From: Raphanus sativus | Lineage: Eukaryota > Streptophyta > Magnoliopsida > Brassicales > Brassicaceae | Assembly: GCF_000801105.2 (NCBI RefSeq) | Contig: NC_079512.1 | Span: 29,467,848 to 29,531,847 of the forward strand | Length of the DNA stretch: 64,000 nucleotides | Direction of reading: 5' to 3' | Shown here: positions 23,408-33,080 of the stretch, piece after piece | Position numbering within the stretch: position 1 is the first letter of the stretch | Layout: each line of letters begins with the position of its first letter | Made by a program: the position numbers and the translations under genes | Notes under the pieces: model-generated | The model's database searches: none | The model's input: only the letters and a program-made list of their open reading frames with translations | What the model was told of the DNA's origin: nothing

Positions 23408-24730
23408 CTATGCTTCTTGTGTATCGGGTAGTGACTGAGGGAGTGGCTGTTGAGACAGTGGTTTAAGATCCGAATGTTGTGGTGGTGGCTGCGGTTGCGC
23501 TCGAGGTTGCTGTTTCCATGATAAATGTTGTTGATATCCATGTGATGGATATTGTGGCGGCATATATATTGGTACTAAACTGTTGCTACACCCACCATTT
23601 CCACCTTGTTGAACATTAACATAGCTAGAGGTCACCTGAATCGGATCAGACGAAGCGTATGAACGAGACTTAACCGGTAGATACATAATACATGGTTGGG
23701 ATGTTGTATATGGTGTTGGAACCGTTGAAACTTTAACTTGTTCTGCAAGAAACCTATACGCGAAGGTCACGACACCTTTCTTCCCGTAAGGACCGGTCAA
23801 AGCATGCGTCTCCAACTTCATACCGTTAGCATCATCACTGGCTGATGATGAAGGTGGATTTGAGACTAACAGTTGTTGAATCGGAAGTCTGATAGATCCT
23901 ACTTCCTTGTCACCAAGTAAAGGTCTGTGGCTCATCAACTCCACGAGGAGCATCGAACGCCCTTCTTGAGCTACTTTTTCATCGATTAAAAACTTAATCA
24001 TCTGATTCCACTTAGGGTTTGTATTGGCGGAGAAAGCCACAGGGGTATTGATCCTATCCTTAACTTCTCTATCCTTACAGATTGCAACAGAAGCATATAC
24101 GTCCATAGCCAAAAAGGCGTTGACATCTTCGATGTTTCTGGCGAATTTGATCACAATCTCTAGGATCAGTTTAGTCGTAGCGGTTTGATCCGAGTGTGAA
24201 TAAACCGGTCGACCAATCGATGGAGAATGATGCTGAGGCGCCAGAGGATATGAACCCATAACCGCTACTGGTTTAATCCGGTACAAGAGGCTCAACTTTG
24301 CGTTGGTACTTCCTCCTGTGACTTTGACAGGGAAAGTCAACGACTTCATTTTATTGACGTTACCGTTTGCAAACGGTGGAAGCGGGTTTGAGGCGAAAAG
24401 CTCCTGAACCGAGACGTCGACGTCTCCTAAATAAAGGTCATCCTTCCCCTCGAGCAAATAGCTAAATAACTCGACCTTGAGTGTTAATAGACCTTCACGG
24501 GCTGCTTCTTCGCTGACGGTAAACTTCACGGTGTGGTTCCACGTCGGATTTGGACCACCATCGTAGTCGATGGGTGTTTTGGCCGCTTGTCTTGTTTCGT
24601 CGTTAACTGAAACGACCGCGTATACGTCCATCTTGTCTGTGGCAACAACATGGCTGAGGCCACTGGCTGATACAACTTTGAGCTCAAGCGTTGGGTTCTC
24701 TATGGCTCTTTGCAAATGTGAGGAAGCCAT
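23408..24730 (-). CDS. Two-C2-domain protein (SRC2/CaLB-like), intact
   Basis: Single-exon gene of 440 residues. C2 domain 1 is at about residues 12-150 (LELKVVSASGL, NPTWNHTVKF, DLYLGDVDVSVQELF). C2 domain 2 is at about 187-325 (LILEIVIKFARNIEDV, NPKWNQMIKF, FAYRFLAEQ). A Gln/Pro/Ser-rich low-complexity tail follows. C2 domains of this plant family bind phospholipids, often with calcium, at the plasma membrane or ER; the exact role of this subgroup is unknown. Unlike the broken neighbour, it lacks the Gly/Ala-rich hydrophobic C-terminal segment and ends in DTQEA, so membrane attachment may be weaker. It is the only undamaged member of the local three-copy cluster and fits At4g15740/At4g15755 in sequence and position. 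Confidence 0.88.
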   Translation of the reverse strand: MASSHLQRAIENPTLELKVVSASGLSHVVATDKMDVYAVVSVNDETRQAAKTPIDYDGGPNPTWNHTVKFTVSEEAAREGLLTLKVELFSYLLEGKDDLYLGDVDVSVQELFASNPLPPFANGNVNKMKSLTFPVKVTGGSTNAKLSLLYRIKPVAVMGSYPLAPQHHSPSIGRPVYSHSDQTATTKLILEIVIKFARNIEDVNAFLAMDVYASVAICKDREVKDRINTPVAFSANTNPKWNQMIKFLIDEKVAQEGRSMLLVELMSHRPLLGDKEVGSIRLPIQQLLVSNPPSSSASDDANGMKLETHALTGPYGKKGVVTFAYRFLAEQVKVSTVPTPYTTSQPCIMYLPVKSRSYASSDPIQVTSSYVNVQQGGNGGCSNSLVPIYMPPQYPSHGYQQHLSWKQQPRAQPQPPPQHSDLKPLSQQPLPQSLPDTQEA

Positions 24731-25302
24731 TTTTTAGAAACTCTTGTATTGTACTATTTTAGCAAATGTAAAGTAAGACAAAAATATACACAAGTTTGCG
24801 TGTGGACAACTTCTAATGTTACAAAATTATAGAAATATAACGCACCTTGTCCCTTTGTCTGAATGTAGTAGTTGACCTTAGTGTTTCAAAAAAAAAAAAA
24901 AAAACGCACCTTGTCCATGTTGTAGGGTACATACGTATAATCACGCTGAAAAAATCTTCTTAGTCATGAACTTACTACGCTTACATTGTGTAATTTTTTT
25001 TTTAAAATAAGATTTTATGACCTCATGAAATCTGAATTAAAAAAAAACGTTATGTCTACCTCGAGTGGTGTCCCACTAGCACAATTCAACGAGTTACATC
25101 ACATAAGAGAAGTTCCACTCGATAAAAGAGGAGACGTATTCAAAATACCATACTCATAGTTCGGATCAACAATGTACAAAACTTTGTATAAATGATTCTA
25201 TACTGAAGAAGGAAAATTTCAAAGATACTATTTTACGATTTCACTTTAGAGAAATGTTATTTCTTTAAAAAAATTATTAGAAAATATAAGTTATTACGTT
25301 TA

Positions 25303-25327
25303 TTAGAGTCTTTGTCCGCTACGAGCG
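25303..25327 (-). mobile_element. Probable Helitron 3' terminus
   Basis: On the minus strand a short stem CGCT-CGT-AGCG is followed after 10-11 nt by CTAA, which fits the CTRR end, and then a host T. The element would extend to the right. No 5' end was found. Confidence 0.35.
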
Positions 25328-27701
25328 AAAAATATTTTTAGATATTTTAATTTTCAGATGATAATTTAGGAAAAAAAATCAAATTTTATTGTTTAATTTA
25401 ATTAAGATTTTATTATGTGTTGTATCACGGATTTTTTCCACTTTGTGAATTAATTGATGAGAATAGAGTTGGGTGGTATAATTAGATCCCAAGATGTAAT
25501 ATAAAAAGTTGCTAGGACACGAATAAAAAAACCATAAAAAGGTTTAGAGAGTTTTTTCTTTCTCTATGGCTATGATTTGCCTTGATGGTTTAATTCCGAT
25601 GAATAGGTGAAGTTTGCATTGAGTTCATCTTTTGGTTGACTTGCTATTGTCTTTTGAAGTGTTTGATTGAAGAGTCAAAGTAAAATTTTGTAATTAGTGA
25701 AGAAACGAGTTATAGTATACCTGCAGTAGTAAATTTGAAATTAATAATAAATTAAAATTAATTTAATAAATTAATTATAGTAAAATTGCCGCAGATTTTA
25801 GGTTTCTGCAGTTTAGTACTTGTATTTATAATAAATTAATTATAGATCAGTTATCCTTAGATAGTGTTGGGATGATGCTTGTGGCGATAACAACTTGAAA
25901 TTTCTTATTTTTCTTGGTTTGTAGGAACCTAAAATCTACGGCTTGGTTGTCCCACAGCATAAGTTTAACCATTGTGGACCTAAAATGGAATTCTATGTAT
26001 GATTAGGTGTTGATTTAATTTTAAAATTTTAATTTTTTGGTTAAGATTACCTGTTTAGCAATAGGCCTATTATGAGTTTTGATTTGGTTTCTGGATTGTG
26101 TGATTTTAGGTCTTGCATCATGCGCAGATTACTTCGTTATATTTTAATTCTGGAGATAAGAATGTAAGTGGTATGAATTATTTACCTGATAGGTAGGTCT
26201 TGGCAGTAGCCAAATGTAGGAGGTGGTTGTAATTTTGAGGAGAGAAGTTGTGAACAGAAATGTTCAGTATGAGATCCTCAAGTTTTGTCATTGTGGTTTG
26301 CTGGGTGAACTGAATGGAATATGGGGTGTTGGGTCAATTTATGTTTCCGAAAATTTGGTATGACCAGAAATTCCAAAATTCATAAATATCTCCTTCTTTC
26401 AAAATGTGTTTGTTATCTGCCGAAATATCTGTTTAAAGCCTATCTTCGTATAAGTTCCCCTGCATGTGTATGAAATGGTTAGTGAAGATATACAGGGGAA
26501 AATATTAATGTTTTGAGAATGAAGGAAATTTGGTGATCGAAGCATATAAAGCCGGTGGACATCTGGTTTGTCTGATGTTTTATGATGTGCCAGAGACGAC
26601 TTATACCTGAACAACTATGCTTCCAAACAACTCAAAAAACTCCAAAAAATATTCCAGCATCTGATAAAGATTTTATGTATGCAAATAGTAAATGAAATCT
26701 AAAGATGTCGAAATAATTATCAAAATGTACAAGAATGAATGACTAAAACAACATAAATATGAAAGATATCACTGTGAAACATAACGTAGACATGACTTTG
26801 GCTTTTCTGCTAAAACAATTGTGTAGAAACATTTTTTTCAACACAAGCTATCATCTTCCCCTGTTGAAAATTCTACACGTTCTTCAAAAATTCTAGGAAC
26901 AAGACTCTGTGATCATGACGATGTTGATGATATAACTTGGGGTTTGAATGTAAGACAGAACTATTGCAGGAGAAATACAGGATAGATTGATATGCAGGAG
27001 GAACTGCAAATAGTTTCCATTCAATCATGAAAATGTTTAATAAAATATATATGAACTGCATGCAGAACTTTTTTATGTGTAATTTAGGTTGTCCTGCAAA
27101 TAAAAAGGGGAATGTGTCTTTCGATGGGCAGAGGGCCAATAAATGGGCTTCTTTTTTTTCTTTAATAGTACAACTTTTTCTACAAATTAAAAACTCTTTC
27201 ATAAGTTAAAAAATCTTCCTAACAAGTAAGCTTTTTGTAGAATTTTTGTTTTTATATATAATAATTATTCCATTTTTTAAATATGTTCAAATAATATTTT
27301 TATCTTGTGATTAACTGTTTCTAATATTTTTCAGGTTTCTCATATATCAGCATGTATTAAAAATTGGAAAAACAAGACAATTTTTTCAGTGAATTATGAA
27401 AATTTTATTATCTTAAAACACTAAATGTTTTATTTCAATAATACTAGCAGAAAAATACTAATTATCTACAAATATATTATTACACATACATGATTTTTAT
27501 GTTCTAGTTAATTAATTCTTATTTTATGTAAATTAGTTTATTAAATTCATCCTGTAACTAATAATCATCTAATATTTACATATATTTATACATTATAATA
27601 TTTTATAGCCAATTAATATTTTTAGACAATGTAATAGTAAATATATGTTTTTGTTCTTTTATATATATATATATACATATGTCTTATATTTGGTTAAAAA
27701 T

Positions 27702-27923
27702 ATAGATCCAAATATTCAGACTAAAATCAAGATATTTGGATTTGAATTTGATTTTAACGGATCCGAGATTTTACTATCCTGATCCGGACTTCGTACGGAT
27801 ATCAATGTCATGATAGAATATACGGGGAGTCCGGATCCGGATAATAAAATCTCAGATCCGTCAAAATCGTATCCGGATCCGAATATCTTGATTTTAGTTT
27901 GGATATCTGGATCCATATTTTAA
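27702..27923. repeat. Long inverted repeat with GGATCCG-type words
   Basis: The left arm (27702-27794) and right arm (about 27830-27923) are reverse complements at roughly 80-85% by eye, around a loop of about 35 bp. Landmarks are ACTAAAATCAAGATAT, ACGGATC and GATCCGGA. Related words recur at 28110-28240 and 61200-61750, so this is a repeat family. Confidence 0.75.
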
Positions 27924-28417
27924 AAGTATATTAAAATTTTAATTTTATTAATAATTATATCTGATATATTAATATTTAACATAAAATTAGTTTTAAAAGC
28001 TTATATTTTAATCTTTTAATAATATATACATGTATATATTTATAAATCTTGTATAAATATTTAATTTATGTTATATCTTTAGAATTTTATTATTTTAAAC
28101 AAAAAAAAGATTTTTACGAATGGATCCAGATATTGTGGATAGTACGATATCTAGACGGATATCCGAAAGCCAAATATTTAATTTATAAACTAAATGAACG
28201 GATCCAACAATATTTTTCAGATATACGGATCTGCATTCGTAAAAAATTCATATAATTTTAAATTTCATTATATTTATTAGAATGATGATATTTATTGTTA
28301 TTTTTGTCAACATGATATTTATTAATTATATATAATAAGTTGCGTTTTGTTTAAATATTTATTTTTCATTAAAATAATTTCAATATTTATTTTAAATACA
28401 ATAAATTATCGATTTAA

Positions 28418-28501
28418 CTTGATCTGCATTTGTTCTGCTTGATCTGCATTTGTTCTGCTTGATCTGCATTTCTGTTTGATCTGCATTTTTTGATCTGCAT
28501 T
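28418..28501. repeat. Tandem repeat of a 20-bp unit
   Basis: Units of CTTGATCTGCATTTGTTCTG are repeated twice in full, followed by three shortened copies each keeping GATCTGCATT. Confidence 0.9.
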
Positions 28502-29093
28502 ATCCATTCAAAGCATTGTTCTTTTTACTGTGATACAACAGGTCCACAGCACCAGTAAAATAAAGCTTAGTAAATGTCACTTCAGGAATAATGTCATAAT
28601 AGAGTTTCCCATCACATTACAAAGAGTAAGAAGCAATAACATCTCAAAAAATGTTCTATAACTTCAAATATAAAATTTTTGTTCTCTAAAGAAAATTTCA
28701 AAATTTTTGAAGTTTTGAGTAGTTACACTCTATATTTGAAGTTTCACTACTCAAAATTTCAAATTTGAAGTTTCATCTTTTTCTTTGTATTTTGATCTTT
28801 ATATTTACATATTATATTTATAATTCTTAGATATTTTGTCATCTAATTTTTTAGTCCTTCACACATGTCTTCATTCTTGAAGTCATATGAAATTTTATTA
28901 AACAAACGTAAAATAGAAACGAGAGAGTAACATGCTCACATTAATTAGGACATTAAAAAGGGAGTAGTCAAAGTGAAAAAACACCAAGATGTATTAGAAG
29001 ATTAGGAACAGTGACTAACAATAGAGAAAAAAAGAGTTTTTGGAAGAGTTATGGCAATGCACAAAGTTCTCTTCACTCTACAGTTATGGCTAA

Positions 29094-29190
29094 CTACAGA
29101 GTGTAGTGATGTCCTGATGTATCAATATCCAAGCCCTTTAGCTTTGAGACTAATTCAACATGTCCCTTAGATGTGTGAAGTTCCCCAAGC
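29094..29190 (-). other. Possible orphan last exon
   Basis: On the minus strand an acceptor-like TGTGACAG is followed by 32 open codons ([20 protein letters not shown], then DIDTSGHHY) ending in TAG. Codon use looks protein-like and GC is higher than the surroundings. I do not recognise the family and see no earlier exons, so this may be a gene relic or chance. Confidence 0.25.
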
Positions 29191-30410
29191 CTGTCACACC
29201 AAAACATTCACCAATAAGGAGATATAAGTTACTATACAGAAAGCCAAGTTACAAAAAAAAAAAAAGTTACTATATTATGTTTACGAGGTTCTGTACATAA
29301 CCATTATCCTATCTGACTATGGTTTTTGTACAAATAGAAAAAGAAAAACATGGTAAAGATTAACATAAATAATAAAAAAAGTTCCAGATCTTATATGGTA
29401 CCAAAGTATTATTTATAGAAATTATACGACTTATTTAGAGCATCTCCAATGTACATTAATTGTTCCTCGAAAACAAAGATCTCAATTATAGAAATTAATT
29501 TGGTTAAATATTACGATTCTATAATATAGTTTTTTTCTAATTTCATAAAAATATAGAAAAAGTCTATTTTTTATCTCTGTATTTAGAGACGTAAATAACA
29601 ATTTTCTATATATTTTTTCAGAAAAAAACTCCATTATATTATAAAGATATACATTAAAGTAAATTCATTATTATAATATTTTTTAATTCTAATAAAAAAT
29701 ATAAAGAAAAAAATAGAGATAAATTAGAATGATTTAAATCTATAGTCTTGACGGATTATGTATTTTGTCTGTTCACTTGTTGTCCAAAAAAAAAAAATTA
29801 TGTTCGCCAATATAAAACACATGTACACACGGTGAAAGAGTTTTTGGACTTAAGGACTGATTTCAAAATAAAGTTTTTAGAATATATTGGAAACAACTTT
29901 TAAATACAATCATATTGCCTAAATATATAGATAAAGTCTTTTTCTATCAAATATATAGATGAAGTCTAAAAAGTTAGAAGGCAACATTTGATAATTCTAC
30001 CAATCAATTAGAATTAAACTAGGTGTACTGGATTCGTCTATATTTACATGCATATTTTTATACACTAAATAATTGAATAAAAAAGTAATTTGTAAAAAAA
30101 AAAATTATATATGTGTTTTAAAAATAAATTGTTTCTCTTGTTTCTACATAAAAAATCAAATTTATAAATTAAAAATTCAATCTTGTTAATTAATTATTTA
30201 GATATTAATAAATATTTTAACATTTTTAAACTAATTGAGTTTTATTATATATACATGTACACTATTATCATCTGTGTAACACGTGTTCTACAATAAATCA
30301 TAAGTTTTCTTGGGACAAAATATCTTAGCATTTTGTTTGCAATTTCATTAAAATAATTTAAATAAAACTACTCATTGCTAGTATCTCCATTAAATAATAT
30401 TAATGGTATA
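29191..30410. other. AT-rich spacer, left edge of the segmental duplication
   Basis: Non-coding. About 30040-30230 resembles 41090-41280 in copy 2 (landmark TATACACTAAATAATTGAAT), so the duplicated unit may start near 30.0 kb. GAGCATCTCCAATG at about 29438 looks like one end of a MITE, but the partner end was not found. Confidence 0.4.
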
Positions 30411-30441
30411 CTAGAGTTTTGACCCGTGCGTCCGCACGAGT
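30411..30441 (-). mobile_element. Helitron 3' terminus
   Basis: On the minus strand the stem CGTGCG-GA-CGCACG is followed by a short spacer, CTAG (30411-30414) and host T. The element extends right into sequence absent from copy 2 of the duplication. The 5' end was not found. Confidence 0.6.
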
Positions 30442-31161
30442 ATGTGTTTCAACGATAAATAAACATTTAAAAACAAATAAAATAATTGTTTCAATTATAT
30501 TATTTTAGTTTATTGGTTAAATAGATATTTTGGTACTGTTTTGTGTGAAATATTTTTTTGGATATGTTAGATCTGTAGTTATAAGATATCAATAATTTAT
30601 ATATCAAAAAAATTAGATTACATTTAAAAATTTAAACCAAAATTAACACTACATAGTTATCTAATTAAATTATAAATTATATTTTATTTAATAAAAATGT
30701 ACAGTATTATTAAATTGGTATTACAAATCTATATTATACAAGTGTGTTGTTACTAAATGTATGAAAATACCTCTAAACATTTAATTATATATAGTTAATT
30801 TTCTTTGTTTGATCAAAAACTATAGATAATTATCATTAATTTTTATTGTAAAATTTATAACAATCATACAAAATAAAATTAAAAATTGTAATTTGGGCCA
30901 TATTAATAGAAAACTCAACTATCAGTCCATTAGGTTTCTGTTAATGTTTTGTTGTCCGAAAAAAATATCGTGATAACAAAAAAAAGAAGAAAACAGATTG
31001 ATTTTTTAATTAAGAAGACAGCATTTCTGTTAACTCTTTGAAGTCATATATTATTGTCTAAAATTAGCTCCCATCTTTCACTCTTGGACAATGTAATTGA
31101 TAAAATAGTAATTACGCACCATTTAATGAATGCTTGTATTGATAGAATCTGATTATTGTAA

Positions 31162-31361
31162 CAGTACAATATAATCTCTTTAAATTAATATTCGATAAAT
31201 TAATATACACTAAAAATTTCTATAAATTAATATAATTTTATAGTCCCAAACTGAGGTTTTAATTCAATTAGTATATCGATAGATTAATAATCTCTATAAA
31301 TTAATAAAAATTTATAGTTTTAATGTATTTTCAACATTATTAATTTATAGATGTTTCACTG
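31162..31361. mobile_element. Diverged Emigrant-like MITE
   Basis: The left end CAGTACAATATAATCTCTTT and the right end TTATAGATGTTTCACTG resemble the TIRs of the element at 9551-10096. The interior has repeated CTATAAATTAATA words. The ends have decayed and the TA target duplication is unclear. Confidence 0.55.
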
Positions 31362-32091
31362 TGTAGTAGTTTACTTTGTTAAATCAAACGTGATTTGCAA
31401 GGTTTTAAAAGGCACTATCGTGTTCATAAGATTGCTATCGTTTTAGTTATAATGATTGCTTTAAAATAGGTAAGGATTTAGGAATGTTATGATTTTACTT
31501 CCCTGACGAAATTATTATTTAAGATTTGGTGGACCAAAAATCTAATCTTTCTATAACAACTAAAATTCAGTATTTTAAATATACTTTGAATATTATTCAA
31601 ACCATTTATTATTTATCAAAAATGGTGCGTAAGAACAGCAAAGAAACACATAAATGTAACAAAAATAAACAAAAACATGTGTATGATTTCTCGGTATCCA
31701 TTAGAACAATACTTAGATTTAGATGAGAATATTTAGCAAAAAAATACTTAGATGAGAAACCATTCATTATTGAATGCTTGTATTGGATTTCAGCAGACAA
31801 TATTAAAGAGAGAAATAATTGGTTCTGACACACGTACACAATTGGTATAAAAATAGTGAATTGAATTTTGGAAAGAAGAATTAATTTTGCAGACAATTAT
31901 TTTTGGTTTAGTACGTACACAATTAGGATTTTGGAAAGTCATTATAGTTTCGCTGGTTTAGTAACATTTCAAAACCAACGTGATTAAAGGGAAGTTAAGT
32001 ACAGTGGCATTGAGTTGTAATTTTTGTGCAAAACTAAGAGATAAATATTAAATGTACTTCTGTTTTAATAAATTAGATTTATTATATACTA
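31362..32091. other. AT-rich spacer upstream of the P450
   Basis: Non-coding and AT-rich, with no recognised element or gene. Confidence 0.4.
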
Positions 32092-32315
32092 CTCTGTTTC
32101 TGAATAAGTGTCATTTTAGAGCTGTGCACACGGATTAAGAAATCATTAAATTTTGCATATTTTCCATACAAAAACATCATTACCCATGTATCTCAACCAA
32201 TAGAAAAATAAAATACAAAATAAAATTAATAAATTCTGCATTGAAATTCGAAAACGACACTTATTTTGCAACGAAAAAAATCTCTACAACAACACTTATT
32301 ATGAAACGGAGGGAG
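32092..32315. mobile_element. Stowaway-like MITE
   Basis: The left end CTCTGTTTCTGAATAAGTGT and the right end ACACTTATTATGAAACGGAGGGAG are inverted repeats flanked by TA (32090-32091 and 32316-32317). It is 224 bp and non-coding. Confidence 0.85.
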
Positions 32316-32837
32316 TATATTTTATTGAATTGCTCAGCATTAAAATTAGAAAAATGTTTTTTTCTTCTTTCTAGATCTTTTTTTCGTAGACATTCTCTCT
32401 CCATTGCAAATGGTCAAAATAAAAACTTGAGATGCTCACTATTGATAGCAGTGATCAGAGCTCTAGTGAGCTCGGCAGAGACGGAATTATGAAAACTACG
32501 GTTTATTAAAGTTTTGCTAGAAACAGATTTATTCTAATTTTTATTGTATTAGGTATGTTTAACCCTGATCTCTTGGTCGGAGTTCTTAGTTTATAATTTA
32601 CATTTTTTATATTTTTAGATAAGAGATAGTTTTTATATTTCTTATTTAAAAAATAGTTTTTACATTTTTTCATTAAAATCTAAGAAACTTAAAACCGTCT
32701 TTTATCCGCAACTAAAAACTTCAGTTAAAAAACTGAGGTTAATCATGGTTTTAGGTTCTTTTCGTTATCACTAAACCAATTGTCTTGTCTGGATTGATTG
32801 ATAAACTATTTTATTTAAAAATAAAAATGATAATGAA

Positions 32838-33080
32838 GAAAAGGGAAGAATTTCAAAAACCCTGTGTCTTCTTGTGAATTTTTTTTATATTTAATATTAA
32901 CTATATAATTATATTATGTTAGTATTATATGAGTATATAGTCTTTGAGACCCCTGACCAATAATGCTGCTAATAAACTATAATAACAAGTAGGGGAAAGT
33001 CTCCATATAAGTTGCTATATGAGAGTATTTGATGTGCACAGAGAAAAAAAAGAAAGAGTATTTCATTCTGACAGCAAAGA
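32838..33080 (+). promoter_or_regulatory. Proximal promoter of P450 copy 1, almost identical to that of copy 2
   Basis: The 243 bp before the ATG differ from the same stretch before copy 2 (about 41433-41675) by only two changes by eye (GGGGAAAG versus GGGGGAAG, and one A in an A-run). CATATAAG (about 33003) and GCTATATGAG are TATA candidates. Sequence farther upstream is far less similar. Confidence 0.75.

Larger units (their letters stand above)
24731..29093. other. Long gene-poor region with repeats
   Basis: No convincing gene. It contains a Helitron 3' end (25303), a long inverted repeat (27702-27923) and a 20-bp tandem repeat (28418-28501), each listed separately. The part around 26180-26340 is less AT-rich and could be an old gene or element remnant, but no family is recognised. 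In A. thaliana, from memory, this interval holds a pectin methylesterase inhibitor gene and FAD monooxygenases (MO1 type). I do not see them here. Confidence 0.5.

Noticed and set aside
28418..28501. Possible CRISPR-like or regulatory array
   Set aside because: The units are contiguous without unique spacers and degrade to shortened copies; it is a simple tandem repeat in a plant genome.
29438..29760. MITE starting GAGCATCTCCAATG
   Set aside because: Only one end is seen; no matching inverted end or target duplication was found.
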